DNA of 64,000 nucleotides from Allofustis seminis DSM 15817 (GCF_000374325.1 NZ_KB894082.1:1-64000), one strand, 5' to 3'. Positions 25,086-35,225 are shown, numbered from the stretch's first letter. Notes: generated by a model from the sequence alone, not told the origin. Numbers and translations: made by a program.

Positions 25086-25982
25086 GTGAATGAAATTGGA
25101 GAAATTTTAAAGGAAGCGCGTTTGCAAAAAGGTTACACGTTAGACGACCTGCAACAGATGACTAAAATTCAAAAAAGATATTTAAAAGCGATCGAAGAAA
25201 ATCAACTCAGTATTTTACCTGGAGCATTTTATGCGAAGGCATTTATCAAACAATATGCTGATATTGTAGGATTAGATGGGGCGGAACTTATTAAGGCACA
25301 TGAAGAGCAAGTGCTTGAAGGTCAACCTGAAAAACCGAGTGAACCTCTGCCGTCAGCAATCAATCCAACGGCTAAAAAAGCAACGGATTTTGCTGGGCGT
25401 GTGCAAGAAATATTACCGACGATTTTAATTGTGTTGCTTGTCTTTGCGATTGTTCTTGCCATTTATTTTGCTTGGCGACAATCGGTTGCCAATAAAGATG
25501 ATGAACGATTAATTCAAGAGTCAGAGACGGCACAAGTAATTGAGAATAAAGAGGCTAAGAAAAAAGATAGCGATGCCGATAAGAAAAAAGAAGAGCAAGC
25601 AGATTCTAAGAAAAAAGAAAAAGAAGAGAATAAAAAAGAAGAGCGTCAAGATCTGACAATAAAAAAAGAAAATTCAACGGGAGCAACCTCGAATTTTACC
25701 GTCGCGGGTAAATTATCAGAACATGCCACTTTTAAATTAATGGGTAAGCAAGGCGAAACGTGGGTCAGCATTACAGATAATTTAGGAAATACTGTCAGTG
25801 ATATGTTAACAGATGGTGAAGAAATTTCATTACCTATTAACAAAGATGTGACAGAGATTACAGCAATTATCGGGAATGCACCTGCAACGCGTATGGAATT
25901 GGATGGAAAAGAAGTCGCCTATCCTCAGGAAGCAGAAACAGCAATTCGACAAGAAATTACTTTTAACATAGAACAACCTTAA
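25086..25982 (+). CDS. RodZ-like helix-turn-helix membrane protein
   Basis: The 298-residue protein has an N-terminal Cro/CI-type helix-turn-helix (about 4-65). A single membrane segment (about 107-130) is followed by a Lys/Glu-rich linker (about 140-200) and a C-terminal DUF4115-type beta domain. This is the layout of RodZ/YmfM, which links the MreB cytoskeleton to cell-wall growth in rods. Its role in a coccus would differ; I cannot tell the cell shape. GTG 25086 is chosen because AGGTGA (25075-25080) lies 5 bases before it. GTG 25077 lies within that site. pgsA follows by 19 bases. Confidence 0.87.
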   Translation: MNEIGEILKEARLQKGYTLDDLQQMTKIQKRYLKAIEENQLSILPGAFYAKAFIKQYADIVGLDGAELIKAHEEQVLEGQPEKPSEPLPSAINPTAKKATDFAGRVQEILPTILIVLLVFAIVLAIYFAWRQSVANKDDERLIQESETAQVIENKEAKKKDSDADKKKEEQADSKKKEKEENKKEERQDLTIKKENSTGATSNFTVAGKLSEHATFKLMGKQGETWVSITDNLGNTVSDMLTDGEEISLPINKDVTEITAIIGNAPATRMELDGKEVAYPQEAETAIRQEITFNIEQP

Positions 25983-26001
25983 GATTAGAGGGGCGATTTT
26001 T

Positions 26002-26577
26002 TTGAATTTACCGAATAAGTTAACCTTATTGCGCATTATCCTCATCCCATTTTTTGTAATTTTTATGTTGCTAGATTATTCAATGGGTACGATAGGTATA
26101 ATTCCAATAGCACATATAATTGCGACAATTATTTTTGTGGTGGCGAGTGTTACCGATTGGTTAGATGGTCATTTGGCACGCCGCTTGAATTTAGTGACGA
26201 ATTTTGGCAAGTTTGCAGATCCATTAGCGGATAAGATCTTAGTTATGACAGCGCTTATTTTATTAGTTGGAAATGGTCAGGCACCAGCGTGGGTGGTGGC
26301 CATAATTGTAGCGCGAGAATTAGCTGTAACAGGTTTGCGGTTGCTACTTGTGGAAGAAGGCGGTACAGTTCTTGCTGCTGCTTGGCCAGGAAAAATTAAA
26401 ACTGCTACACAGATGATAGCGATCATCCTCTTATTGGCGCATGATTTTCCATTTCAATCGCTGAGCTTCTCATTGGGAACTATATTTCTTTATATTTCGT
26501 TAGTCTTTACCATTTACTCTGGGTGGGATTATTTTTATCATGCACGCGATATATTTGCAGATAGTCTCGGCCAATAA
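26002..26577 (+). CDS. pgsA: CDP-diacylglycerol-glycerol-3-phosphate 3-phosphatidyltransferase
   Basis: PgsA makes phosphatidylglycerol phosphate, the committed step to phosphatidylglycerol, in the membrane. The 191-residue protein has the full CDP-alcohol phosphotransferase motif: D52, D55-G56, A59-R60, G69, D73 and D77 with standard spacing. Several membrane segments follow. TTG 26002 is the start, with GAGGGGCG upstream. cinA, which often lies between pgsA and recA, is absent; a terminator and the recA promoter follow. Confidence 0.95.
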   Translation: MNLPNKLTLLRIILIPFFVIFMLLDYSMGTIGIIPIAHIIATIIFVVASVTDWLDGHLARRLNLVTNFGKFADPLADKILVMTALILLVGNGQAPAWVVAIIVARELAVTGLRLLLVEEGGTVLAAAWPGKIKTATQMIAIILLLAHDFPFQSLSFSLGTIFLYISLVFTIYSGWDYFYHARDIFADSLGQ

Positions 26578-26584
26578 ATATGAT

Positions 26585-26619
26585 AAAAAGGAGAAAAGTT
26601 TTTCTCCTTTTTATTTTTT
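26585..26619 (+). terminator. Terminator after pgsA
   Basis: AAAAAGGAGAAA pairs with TTTCTCCTTTTT and is followed by more T residues. Confidence 0.88.
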
Positions 26620-26668
26620 CGTTAAAATAAGCTTAAAGTGATAATATAAAAAATGAGCAAGAAAATTC

Positions 26669-26682
26669 TGAACGTTTGTTCG
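26669..26682 (+). promoter_or_regulatory. LexA (DinR) box upstream of recA
   Basis: TGAACGTTTGTTCG has the Gram-positive SOS box layout (CGAAC-N4-GTTCG) with one mismatch at the first base. It lies 7 bases before the recA -35 element. Repression by LexA and induction by DNA damage are expected. Confidence 0.85.
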
Positions 26683-26689
26683 CTTTTAC

Positions 26690-26718
26690 TTGCTATTCTT
26701 TTTTAAAAACAGTAAAAT
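26690..26718 (+). promoter_or_regulatory. recA promoter
   Basis: TTGCTA and TAAAAT are separated by 17 bases, about 35 bases before the recA start. Confidence 0.65.
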
Positions 26719-26752
26719 AGTAAAGACGAAGCAAAGATTAGGGAGGACGAAT

Positions 26753-27829
26753 ATGTCAAAAGATGAAAGACAAAAGGCGCTAGATAAAGCGATCCGCCAA
26801 ATCGAAAAAGATTTTGGAAAAGGATCTATTATGCGCTTAGGAGAAAATGCTGACACTAAAATTAAAACTGTATCATCTGGCTCATTAGCAATTGATGTGG
26901 CACTAGGTGTTGGAGGCTATCCACGTGGAAGAGTGATCGAAATTTATGGTCCAGAAAGTTCAGGTAAAACGACCGTTGCATTGCATGCAATTGCCTCTGC
27001 GCAAAAAGAAGGAGGCACTGCAGCCTTTATCGATGCTGAGCATGCTCTTGATCCTGCATATGCAGAGAAATTAGGTGTAAATATTGATGAATTGCTACTT
27101 TCGCAACCTGATACAGGAGAACAAGGTCTAGCGATTGCAGATGCACTTGTTTCAAGTGGAGCCGTTGATATTGTTGTTATCGACTCGGTTGCAGCCCTCG
27201 TACCACGCATGGAAATCGAAGGTGAAATGGGCGACACACATGTAGCTTTACAAGCACGTTTGATGTCGCAAGCATTACGTAAATTATCTGGAACCATTAA
27301 TAAAACAAAAACTATCGCCATCTTTATTAACCAAATTCGTGAAAAAGTTGGCATTATGTTTGGTAATCCAGAAACAACTCCGGGCGGACGTGCACTGAAA
27401 TTCTACTCGACCATTCGTGTCGAAGTACGCCGAGCAGATAGTGTCAAAGCTGGCAGTGAAATTGTTGGGAATCGCACACGTGTGAAAATTGTTAAGAATA
27501 AAGTGGCGCCACCATTTAAAGAAGCGATTGTTGATATTATATATGGAGAAGGTATCTCTCAAATTGGTGAAGTGATCGATATGGGAGCTGAAAAAGATAT
27601 CATTACAAAAGCGGGTGCTTGGTATTCTTATGAAGAAGAGCAACTTGGTCAAGGGCGCGAAAATGCGAAAAAATATTTAGAAGAACATCCTGAAATGTTG
27701 GCAGAAATTACTCGAAAAGTTCGTGCTGCCTATCATGTAAGCGATGAATCACTTGAAGATATTGAACAAGAATCTCAAGAAAAGAATGATCCAAAAAATA
27801 ATAAAGAGCAAGAAAATCTATCAGAATAA
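26753..27829 (+). CDS. recA: Recombinase RecA
   Basis: RecA pairs homologous DNA and stimulates LexA self-cleavage. The protein has 358 residues with Walker A GPESSGKT (66-73) and the ATP-binding core. The loop segments [12 protein letters not shown] and [14 protein letters not shown] are intact. An acidic, Asn/Glu-rich tail ends the protein. ATG 26753 is chosen because GGGAGGACG precedes it. An upstream in-frame start at 26690 lies in the promoter. The LexA box places it in the SOS regulon. Confidence 0.97.
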   Translation: MSKDERQKALDKAIRQIEKDFGKGSIMRLGENADTKIKTVSSGSLAIDVALGVGGYPRGRVIEIYGPESSGKTTVALHAIASAQKEGGTAAFIDAEHALDPAYAEKLGVNIDELLLSQPDTGEQGLAIADALVSSGAVDIVVIDSVAALVPRMEIEGEMGDTHVALQARLMSQALRKLSGTINKTKTIAIFINQIREKVGIMFGNPETTPGGRALKFYSTIRVEVRRADSVKAGSEIVGNRTRVKIVKNKVAPPFKEAIVDIIYGEGISQIGEVIDMGAEKDIITKAGAWYSYEEEQLGQGRENAKKYLEEHPEMLAEITRKVRAAYHVSDESLEDIEQESQEKNDPKNNKEQENLSE

Positions 27830-27853
27830 AGCACAATAGATAGAAATAGATAA

Positions 27854-27892
27854 AATAAGCGTGTCACATTATAGTGGCACGCTTATTTATTT
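27854..27892 (+). terminator. Terminator after recA
   Basis: AATAAGCGTGTCAC pairs with GTGGCACGCTTATT, one mismatch region, followed by a T-rich tail. Confidence 0.88.
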
Positions 27893-27964
27893 AGAAATTT
27901 TGTATTTTTTATGCAATTAATTTTTTATTAAGTCTGCAAGAAGAGCAAAATACTCGATGCCTTG

Positions 27965-27984
27965 TTTTGAAAAATGTTTCAAAA
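27965..27984. repeat. 8-bp perfect inverted repeat
   Basis: TTTTGAAA and TTTCAAAA are separated by four bases (AATG). The repeat lies 18 bases before the -35 of a putative promoter and could be an operator. It is AT-rich, so chance cannot be excluded. Confidence 0.45.
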
Positions 27985-28002
27985 ATGTAAAATACCTAGT
28001 AA

Positions 28003-28097
28003 TTGTCTTACTTTGCAGATGCATTATATTATAAATGTTGCGAGGGGTACTCCATTTGTTTGTGTTTGTGAATGGCATGGGAGTGCTTATTTTCTAA
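28003..28097 (+). ncRNA. Candidate small RNA or leader in the recA-rny spacer
   Basis: A promoter-like TTGTCT with TATATT or TATTAT 16 to 18 bases downstream is followed by a hairpin. GTACTCC pairs with GGAGTGC, and ATT with AAT further in, followed by a T-rich stretch (28088-28095). The gap between recA and rny is 460 bases and has no convincing protein gene. I do not recognise an RNA family, so this is a hypothesis. Confidence 0.25.
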
Positions 28098-28159
28098 TTG
28101 TTTTCTCAAAGTGTTTATGTATTTTCTTATAGCAAAGATGATCATTTCATTTGTAAAGA

Positions 28160-28188
28160 TTGACTTTTTTCGGAAGGGGTCTTATAGT
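28160..28188 (+). promoter_or_regulatory. Promoter of rny
   Basis: TTGACT and TATAGT are separated by 17 bases. The transcript would have a 5' leader of about 95 bases before rny. Confidence 0.75.
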
Positions 28189-28289
28189 TATAAAGGATGT
28201 GTTTATAATTTTTTAAGCTATTGTCGCTATTTGGGGCAAAATGAATAAACAACATTTATAAAATTTAATAATGATACGGAGGTGACGAA

Positions 28290-29849
28290 ATGGACTTACC
28301 AACAGTAGCCTTCGCTATCGTTACTTTAATTATAGGGCTTCTTACGGGTTATGTTTATGCAACAAAAGCTGAAAAGCAAAAGCAAAAAGATGCTAAGCAA
28401 ACTGCAGCTTTAATTGTTGAAGATGCTAATAAAGAAGCTGAAATTCTAAAAAAAGAAGCGTTATTGGAGGCTCGTGAGGAGATACATTCCTACCGAAATG
28501 AAGCTGAAATGGAATTAAAAGAACGTCGCCATGAGATTTCTTTACAAGAAAGTCGTCTGGATTATCGTGAAGATAATTTGGATCGTAAAGAACAATCTTT
28601 GGGTGATAAAGAGAAATCTATGCAACAAAAAGAGGCACAATTAGCCCAATCTCAAGAAAAAGTAGACCAACTGGAACAAGAAGTGAATGAGAAATTAGCC
28701 GCACAGGAACAAGAATTACTAAGAATTGGTGCCTTATCAAAAGAAGAGGCACAAGATATTATTTTACAAAAGGTCGATTCTGAATTATCCTACGAAAAAG
28801 CGGTGCGCATCAAACAATTCGAAGACCAAACGAAAGCAGAGTCTAATCGTTTAGCAAAAGATATTCTTACTGTCGCGATCCAGCGAAGTGCTGTAGATTT
28901 CGTGGCAGAATCTACAGTGAGCGTCATTCATTTACCAAATGATGACATGAAAGGTCGCATTATTGGACGCGATGGACGTAATATTCGAGCAATTGAGAGT
29001 CTTACTGGAATGGATCTAATTATTGATGATACACCAGAAACTGTTGTACTTAGTGGTTTTGATCCTATTCGACGTGAAATTGCAAAAATGGCGATTGAAC
29101 GTCTGATCAGTGATGGACGTATCCATCCCGGACGAATTGAAGAAGCGGTTGAACGTGCACGCCGTGATATGGACGAACGTGTGCGCGAAATTGGAGAACA
29201 AGCAATATTTGATTTAGGCATTCACTCCATTCATCCAGATTTAATTAAAATTATTGGGCGTATGCATTTCAGAACAAGTTACGGGCAAAATGTACTTACC
29301 CACTCGATGGAAGTTGCACAATTATCAGCAGCATTGGCCGCTGAATTAGGTGAAGATGCACAATTGGCCAAACGTGCAGGATTATTGCATGATATTGGAA
29401 AAGCATTAGATAGTGAGGTAGAAGGTTCGCACGTAGAGATAGGTGTCCAATTAGCGACACGTTATCAAGAACCAGATACCGTCATTAACGCGATTGCGTC
29501 ACATCATGGCGATGTTGAAGCAACAAGTATTATCTCTTGCTTAGTGCAAGTTGCTGATGCGATTTCTGCCGCTCGTCCCGGAGCACGCAGTGAATCACTG
29601 GAAAACTATTTGCAACGATTAGAAACATTGGAAAATATCTCGAATCAATTCGACGGGGTAAAAGAAAGTTATGCTATTCAAGCAGGTCGTGAAGTTCGCA
29701 TTATTGTGAATCCGAAAGAAATTGATGACCTACAAGCAGTTGAACTAGCACATAATATTCGTAAAGAAATCGAAGAGCAAATGGAATATCCGGGAAATAT
29801 TAAAGTAACGGTAATTCGCGAAACTCGAGCCGTTGACTATGCAAAATAA
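28290..29849 (+). CDS. rny: Ribonuclease Y
   Basis: RNase Y is the membrane-anchored endoribonuclease that starts mRNA decay in many Firmicutes. The 519-residue protein has an N-terminal membrane anchor (about 5-22), a long coiled coil (about 28-190) and a KH domain (about 205-275, with [15 protein letters not shown]). The HD domain follows, with the metal-binding pair H367-D368 in LLHDIGKA. The length is that of the family. ACGGAGGTGACG precedes ATG 28290. A strong terminator ends it. Confidence 0.97.
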   Translation: MDLPTVAFAIVTLIIGLLTGYVYATKAEKQKQKDAKQTAALIVEDANKEAEILKKEALLEAREEIHSYRNEAEMELKERRHEISLQESRLDYREDNLDRKEQSLGDKEKSMQQKEAQLAQSQEKVDQLEQEVNEKLAAQEQELLRIGALSKEEAQDIILQKVDSELSYEKAVRIKQFEDQTKAESNRLAKDILTVAIQRSAVDFVAESTVSVIHLPNDDMKGRIIGRDGRNIRAIESLTGMDLIIDDTPETVVLSGFDPIRREIAKMAIERLISDGRIHPGRIEEAVERARRDMDERVREIGEQAIFDLGIHSIHPDLIKIIGRMHFRTSYGQNVLTHSMEVAQLSAALAAELGEDAQLAKRAGLLHDIGKALDSEVEGSHVEIGVQLATRYQEPDTVINAIASHHGDVEATSIISCLVQVADAISAARPGARSESLENYLQRLETLENISNQFDGVKESYAIQAGREVRIIVNPKEIDDLQAVELAHNIRKEIEEQMEYPGNIKVTVIRETRAVDYAK

Positions 29850-29852
29850 ATT

Positions 29853-29887
29853 CAAAAAAATCAAAGCATGCATGCTTTGATTTTTTT
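29853..29887 (+). terminator. Terminator after rny
   Basis: A near-perfect palindrome AATCAAAGCATG/CATGCTTTGATT is flanked by A and T runs and can act in both directions. Confidence 0.92.
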
Positions 29888-29946
29888 ATTTCTAAAATGG
29901 TTCCTTTATTTTGCATTCTCTTTAACAAAATGATTAAGAAGCGTAA

Positions 29947-29976
29947 TTGTTATCAAATAGGGATTTCTGTTATACT
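29947..29976 (+). promoter_or_regulatory. Promoter of mutSL
   Basis: TTGTTA and TATACT are 18 bases apart, and TG precedes the -10 as an extended element. Confidence 0.6.
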
Positions 29977-30020
29977 TAAGCATAAATATTCAATGTTTTT
30001 GAGGGGAAGGGAGGCTTAAA

Positions 30021-32657
30021 ATGAGTCATAAAAAAGAACATACCCCCATGATGCAACAATATTTAGCCATAAAAAAAGATTACCCAGATGCTTTCTTGTT
30101 TTATCGGTTGGGTGATTTTTATGAGCTATTCTTTGATGATGCTAAAAAAGCAGCACAATTGTTAGAAATCACATTGACTAGCCGCAACAAAAATTCAAAA
30201 AAACAAGTTCCAATGGCAGGAGTGCCGCATCATGCGGTTCAAGGTTATATTGACCGGCTTATTGAATTAGGATATAAAGTAGCAATTTGTGAGCAAGTTG
30301 AAGATCCAAAACTTGCCCAAGGAATGGTTAAGCGGGAAGTTGTCCAAGTTATTACACCAGGAACGGTAATGCAAGGGGAAGCTGTTGATGAGAACAAAAA
30401 CAATTATCTCGCCGCAATTACTTCTGAAGCGGGAACATATTATCTTGCATATGTTGACTTAACAACAGGAGAGTTAAAAATATGTGCACTGCCATCACAA
30501 GAAGCATTGCTAAATGAATTGATGAGTTTGGATGTTCGTGAAGTAGTGCTCGCTCCTGGGCAACTGGTACAATTGCAACATATTTTAGAAGATTATTTGA
30601 ATATCTTAATCTCGCATCCTGAAATGACTGAACTTGATCCTGCACTGTTAACCTATCTAGAAAAAATCGATCAGCACTTAATGGATGCGCTGAAGCTACT
30701 GCTCCTTTATGTGCAAGAAACGCAAATGCGTACGATTGATCATTTGCAGGATGTAGAAGTCTATGAACCAGAACATTATCTTATTTATGGTCAAAATGTT
30801 CGCCGAAATTTGGAACTCGTTTATTCATTGCGCGATCATTCACGTAAAGGGACGCTGCTCTGGTTGCTCGATCAAACAAAAACTGCAATGGGTGGTCGAC
30901 TTTTACGTCAATGGTTAGAAAAACCATTGTTACTACAAACTGATATTCAAAAGCGTCAAGATCAAGTTCAACAAATGATTTATCATTTTTTTGAGCGTGC
31001 AGATCTAGTCGAATCCCTAGGAAGCGTCTATGATTTAGAACGCTTGGTCGCAAAAATTGCATTCGGTACTGCCAATGCACGCGATCTTATTCAGCTAAAG
31101 ACATCATTGGAACAAATTCCAGCATTGCGAGCAATTTTGCAAGAAATGGGTGGCGAAGGAGCAAATAAAGTTTTTGCTGAAATAGAGGATGCACTTGATG
31201 AAGTCCCTGAAGTTCGCCAGTTAATTGAACGCTCAATTGTGGAATCCCCACCATTATCCGTAACAGAAGGTGCCATTATTAAGTCTGGCTTTGATCATCA
31301 ATTAGATGATTATCATGATGCGATGACTAATGGCAAAAAATGGCTACTTGAAATTGAACAGCGTGAACGTAAGGCTACTGGTATTAACAATTTAAAGATC
31401 GGCTTTAATAAAGTCTTTGGTTATTATATTGAAATTACGCGTGCGAACCTGGAAAAATTAGAAGAAGAACGCTACGAAAGAAAACAAACGCTTGTTAATT
31501 CAGAACGTTTTATTACGGATGAATTAAAAGAGTTAGAATCGAAAATTCTCGAAGCAGAAGAGAAATCTCAAGCACTTGAATATGAATTATTTATTCAAAT
31601 TCGCAGTGAAATAAAAAAATATACGAAACGATTACAACAATTGGCACATACCGTGGCAACAATTGATGTTTTGCAAAGCCTTGCAAAAGTTAGCGAAGAA
31701 AATCAATATGTCCGCCCTAAATTGTCGCCTCAGTCAAAAATGGTAAAGATTATCAAAGGACGCCATCCGGTCGTTGAGCATGTGATGCAAGAAAGTGAAT
31801 ATGTACCAAACGATATCTTTTTTGATGAGAAAACGAGCATCTTACTAATTACAGGACCTAATATGTCGGGAAAAAGTACCTACATGCGTCAATTTGCATT
31901 AACAGTCATTCTGGCACAGATGGGCTGTTTTGTTCCTGCTGAATATGCGGAACTGCCTATTTTCGACAAAATTTTTGCGCGAATTGGTGCAATGGATGAT
32001 TTGATTGCTGGTCAAAGTACTTTTATGGTTGAGATGACTGAAACCAACCAAGCACTGCAGTCGGCAACAGAAAAAAGTCTATTGTTATTTGACGAGATTG
32101 GTCGAGGGACAGCTACTTATGATGGCATGGCTCTAGCAGAAGCGATTATTGAACATGTTCATGATGAGATTGGCGCTAAGACACTTTTTTCAACGCATTA
32201 TCATGAACTGACTGCATTGCAAGACCGCTTGAATGGACTTCAAAATGTTCATGTGGGGGCTGTGGAAGAGGCGGGAGCCCTGATATTTCTCCATCAGGTG
32301 ACACCAGGAACGGCTGATCGAAGCTATGGCGTTCAAGTTGCACGTTTAGCTGGACTACCAGAACTTTTACTTGCACGTGCTAGTGATATCCTCAGCCAGC
32401 TGGAAGAAAGTCGTGATCAAATCTTTATAGATTATCCGAGAATGCAGCAAAAAAGTAATAAAAAAGACATATCAGAAAAAGAATTGAAACCATTAGAGTC
32501 CGAGCAGCAACTATCGCTTTTTCAGACATCTGCTCATACGACTACTGAACAGGAAGTGCTTCAGACACTTGCAACACTTAAAATTAGTGTAACAAGTCCG
32601 CTGGAGGCATTGAATTTGCTTCATCAATTAAAACAAAAATTAAATGCTCAAGATTAG
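30021..32657 (+). CDS. mutS: DNA mismatch repair protein MutS
   Basis: MutS recognises mismatches and recruits MutL. The 878-residue protein has the mismatch-binding domain I, with the Phe-X-Glu motif in FYRLGDFYELF. Connector, core, clamp and ATPase domains follow. The Walker A GPNMSGKST is near residue 612, and Walker B is in LLLFDEIGRGT. A short tail near LFQTSA resembles the beta-clamp binding motif. mutL starts 17 bases downstream, so they form an operon. Confidence 0.97.
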   Translation: MSHKKEHTPMMQQYLAIKKDYPDAFLFYRLGDFYELFFDDAKKAAQLLEITLTSRNKNSKKQVPMAGVPHHAVQGYIDRLIELGYKVAICEQVEDPKLAQGMVKREVVQVITPGTVMQGEAVDENKNNYLAAITSEAGTYYLAYVDLTTGELKICALPSQEALLNELMSLDVREVVLAPGQLVQLQHILEDYLNILISHPEMTELDPALLTYLEKIDQHLMDALKLLLLYVQETQMRTIDHLQDVEVYEPEHYLIYGQNVRRNLELVYSLRDHSRKGTLLWLLDQTKTAMGGRLLRQWLEKPLLLQTDIQKRQDQVQQMIYHFFERADLVESLGSVYDLERLVAKIAFGTANARDLIQLKTSLEQIPALRAILQEMGGEGANKVFAEIEDALDEVPEVRQLIERSIVESPPLSVTEGAIIKSGFDHQLDDYHDAMTNGKKWLLEIEQRERKATGINNLKIGFNKVFGYYIEITRANLEKLEEERYERKQTLVNSERFITDELKELESKILEAEEKSQALEYELFIQIRSEIKKYTKRLQQLAHTVATIDVLQSLAKVSEENQYVRPKLSPQSKMVKIIKGRHPVVEHVMQESEYVPNDIFFDEKTSILLITGPNMSGKSTYMRQFALTVILAQMGCFVPAEYAELPIFDKIFARIGAMDDLIAGQSTFMVEMTETNQALQSATEKSLLLFDEIGRGTATYDGMALAEAIIEHVHDEIGAKTLFSTHYHELTALQDRLNGLQNVHVGAVEEAGALIFLHQVTPGTADRSYGVQVARLAGLPELLLARASDILSQLEESRDQIFIDYPRMQQKSNKKDISEKELKPLESEQQLSLFQTSAHTTTEQEVLQTLATLKISVTSPLEALNLLHQLKQKLNAQD

Positions 32658-32674
32658 GAAGGAGGGGAGCGCCG

Positions 32675-34645
32675 TTGAATAAGATTGAAGTGCTAGATCC
32701 AAAGCTTGCCAACCAGATTGCAGCGGGAGAAGTTGTTGAACGTCCTGCAAGTGTGGTAAAAGAACTTGTAGAAAATGCACTCGATGCGGGGGCTAGAAAT
32801 ATTCAAGTTACGCTAGAAGAAGCTGGCCTAAAACTTATCCAAGTATTAGATGACGGGAGTGGGATTGCCAAAGAAGATGCACGCCTCGCATTTGAACGCC
32901 ATGCCACTAGCAAATTACATCGTGCAGAAGATTTATTTCGTATTCGCACCTTGGGCTTTCGTGGGGAAGCTTTGCCAAGTATCGCATCTGTTTCCATCAT
33001 GTCTATCGAAACTGCCCAAGCCGACCTCCCAGGAATTTATCTTTTGTTAGAGGGCGGGGAAATAAAAGAAGAAAGATCTGCACCAGCCCGACGCGGAACG
33101 AAAATAAAAGTTGAACAACTTTTTTATAATACACCAGCTCGCCTAAAGCATATCAAAACATTGCCGACTGAGTTGGGTCATGTGACCGACTTAATGAATC
33201 GTTTTGCACTTGCGCGTTATGATGTGGCATTTGAATTGATACATGACGGGCATACGCTTTTAAAAACTTTCGGTAATAATGATCAGCAACAAGCCATTGC
33301 AGGAGTATATGGTGTACCAACGGCTAGAAAAATGAAAGCCATTCATGCCAAAAATTTTAACTTTGAAGTGAATGGTTTCGTGTCGCTTCCCGAATTGACA
33401 CGTGCGAGCAACCGTTATATTACGCTTGTTGTCAATGGTCGATATGTTAAAAATTTCAAACTAAATCAAGCAATAGAATCTGGCTATGGCTCGAAATTGA
33501 TGGTTGGGCGTCATCCGATTGCTATTTTGCAAATTACGCTGGACCCATTACTCGTTGATGTAAATGTTCATCCAACCAAGCAATATATACGTATCAGTAT
33601 TGAGTCAGAGTTGGGTCAGCTGATCCAGCAAGCGATTGCAGAAGTTTTTTCAAGAACTGTACGTATCCCTAGCGGTTTAGAAAATATTTATGGTGCAGCA
33701 AAGTATGATATGCCCAATCAAAAAGATGAAAATGCAATGGATGATAATGAATGGTTCGCGAACTCAGCGAATTCATCAGAAGAACACTTTTCTCCTCATT
33801 TAGAAAATAAAAAATTAGAACAAACATCGCTTATTTTCAAAAATGAATCCAATGAGTCAACTACAATTTCCAAAGAAAATGATGGAACAAGAGATACTTT
33901 CTATCCATTCCAGGAAGAAAATGTTTTTCATTTTAATGAGTCAGAAAATAGCGTACAAACGTTTCCAGCTGGGCATAGTGCTTATGAATCAGCCGATGTA
34001 GGCCACTTTGAAGGAACAAAAGCATCTCAACAGATGCCCAAATTGCAGATACAAGCATTTCCGATGCTTGAATATATTGGCCAATTGCATGGCACTTATT
34101 TACTTGCGCAAGATGAGAGTGGTCTTTATCTCATTGATCAACATGCTGCTCAAGAGCGTATCAAATATGAATATTTTCGTGAAACGATTGGTGAAGAAGG
34201 AACAGTACAACAAGATTTATTATTCAGTATTATGTTGGAGTATCCAGCAGATGAAGCGCTTATTATCCAGCAAAATCTTGATAAATTAAAAGAAGCGGGT
34301 ATATATCTGGAAGATTTTGGGAGCAACACATTTATTATTCGCCAGCATCCTGCATGGATTGCAGCTGGTGAAGTGGAAGAGATGGTGCGCGAGATGATTG
34401 ACTTCTTTTTGGAAAATCATCAATTATCGATGAATGCTTTTCGTGAAGCTACGGCAATTATGATGAGTTGCAAGCGTTCTATTAAAGCAAATCATTATCT
34501 TACTGAAAACCAAGCGCGCCAACTTATTACAGATTTATCCCGAACAAAAAATCCTTATAATTGTCCTCATGGTCGACCGACAACCATTCGTTTGACAAAA
34601 ATGGAGATTGAAAAAATGTTTAAACGCATTCAAGATCCACATTAA
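32675..34645 (+). CDS. mutL: DNA mismatch repair protein MutL
   Basis: MutL couples MutS recognition to strand removal. The 656-residue protein has a GHKL ATPase domain with IAAGEVVERPASVVKEL, then DDGSGI and GFRGEALPSI. A variable acidic linker (about 340-460) leads to a C-terminal endonuclease domain with the metal motif DQHAAQERIKYE (about 488-499). It is therefore the nicking type found in bacteria without MutH. TTG 32675 is the start; GGAAGGAGGGGAG lies upstream. Confidence 0.96.
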   Translation: MNKIEVLDPKLANQIAAGEVVERPASVVKELVENALDAGARNIQVTLEEAGLKLIQVLDDGSGIAKEDARLAFERHATSKLHRAEDLFRIRTLGFRGEALPSIASVSIMSIETAQADLPGIYLLLEGGEIKEERSAPARRGTKIKVEQLFYNTPARLKHIKTLPTELGHVTDLMNRFALARYDVAFELIHDGHTLLKTFGNNDQQQAIAGVYGVPTARKMKAIHAKNFNFEVNGFVSLPELTRASNRYITLVVNGRYVKNFKLNQAIESGYGSKLMVGRHPIAILQITLDPLLVDVNVHPTKQYIRISIESELGQLIQQAIAEVFSRTVRIPSGLENIYGAAKYDMPNQKDENAMDDNEWFANSANSSEEHFSPHLENKKLEQTSLIFKNESNESTTISKENDGTRDTFYPFQEENVFHFNESENSVQTFPAGHSAYESADVGHFEGTKASQQMPKLQIQAFPMLEYIGQLHGTYLLAQDESGLYLIDQHAAQERIKYEYFRETIGEEGTVQQDLLFSIMLEYPADEALIIQQNLDKLKEAGIYLEDFGSNTFIIRQHPAWIAAGEVEEMVREMIDFFLENHQLSMNAFREATAIMMSCKRSIKANHYLTENQARQLITDLSRTKNPYNCPHGRPTTIRLTKMEIEKMFKRIQDPH

Positions 34646-34666
34646 AAAAGAAAGAATGAGTATTTT

Positions 34667-35107
34667 ATGTGTCCAAAATATACAGAAAAAGAATTACGTC
34701 AAAAATTGACCCCTATGCAATATCATGTCACACAGGAAGCAGGTACCGAAAAACCATTTACTGGAGAGTATGATGACTTCTATGAAGAAGGAATCTATGT
34801 AGATGTCGTCAGTGGTGAGCCGCTTTTTTCTTCACAAGATAAATATGATGCGGGTTGTGGCTGGCCTGCTTTTTCCCAAACCATTGAACAACGCGTGCTA
34901 CGCGAAGTGCGAGATCAATCATTTGGAATGGAGAGAATAGAGGTGCGCAGTAAAGAAGCTGATTCACATCTTGGTCATGTATTTACTGATGGGCCAAAAG
35001 AGTTAGGCGGATTACGCTACTGTATCAACTCCGCTGCCTTACATTTCATTCCAAAGGATCAACTTGCCCACTCTAAATATGAAAAATATTTATCATTATT
35101 CATATAA
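34667..35107 (+). CDS. msrB: Peptide methionine sulfoxide reductase MsrB
   Basis: MsrB reduces the R form of methionine sulfoxide in proteins. The 146-residue protein has the GCGWPAF motif with a resolving-type cysteine, the HLGHVF segment, and the catalytic cysteine in [11 protein letters not shown]. Unlike many MsrB enzymes it lacks the zinc CXXC pairs. ATG 34667 is preceded by AGAAAG 12 bases upstream, a site that would pair with the very 3' end of 16S rRNA, and no GGAGG core. It follows mutL by 21 bases and precedes a terminator. Confidence 0.94.
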   Translation: MCPKYTEKELRQKLTPMQYHVTQEAGTEKPFTGEYDDFYEEGIYVDVVSGEPLFSSQDKYDAGCGWPAFSQTIEQRVLREVRDQSFGMERIEVRSKEADSHLGHVFTDGPKELGGLRYCINSAALHFIPKDQLAHSKYEKYLSLFI

Positions 35108-35112
35108 ATGCT

Positions 35113-35142
35113 AAACTGCCGATAGTATTATCGGCAGTTTTT
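35113..35142 (+). terminator. Terminator after msrB
   Basis: AAACTGCCGATA pairs perfectly with TATCGGCAGTTT and is followed by T residues. Confidence 0.92.
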
Positions 35143-35225
35143 ATATTTTAGAAGGTATGTTCATATCAAATAAAAAGATTTTACTTAAAAAGTCTCAAGG
35201 TTTCAATGCGGGTGCAGGAGAAAAA

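Noticed and set aside
26944-27354. A 136-codon minus-strand frame opposite recA
   Set aside because: It is antisense to the conserved RecA core, and its Ser/Ala-rich content follows from RecA codon use.
28019-28129. A 36-codon Cys-rich frame in the recA-rny spacer
   Set aside because: It lacks a ribosome binding site (CTTACTTTGCAG upstream), overlaps the presumed -10 region and has no family features.
34008-34289. A 93-codon plus-strand frame inside mutL
   Set aside because: It covers the MutL endonuclease motif region in another frame and has no ribosome binding site.
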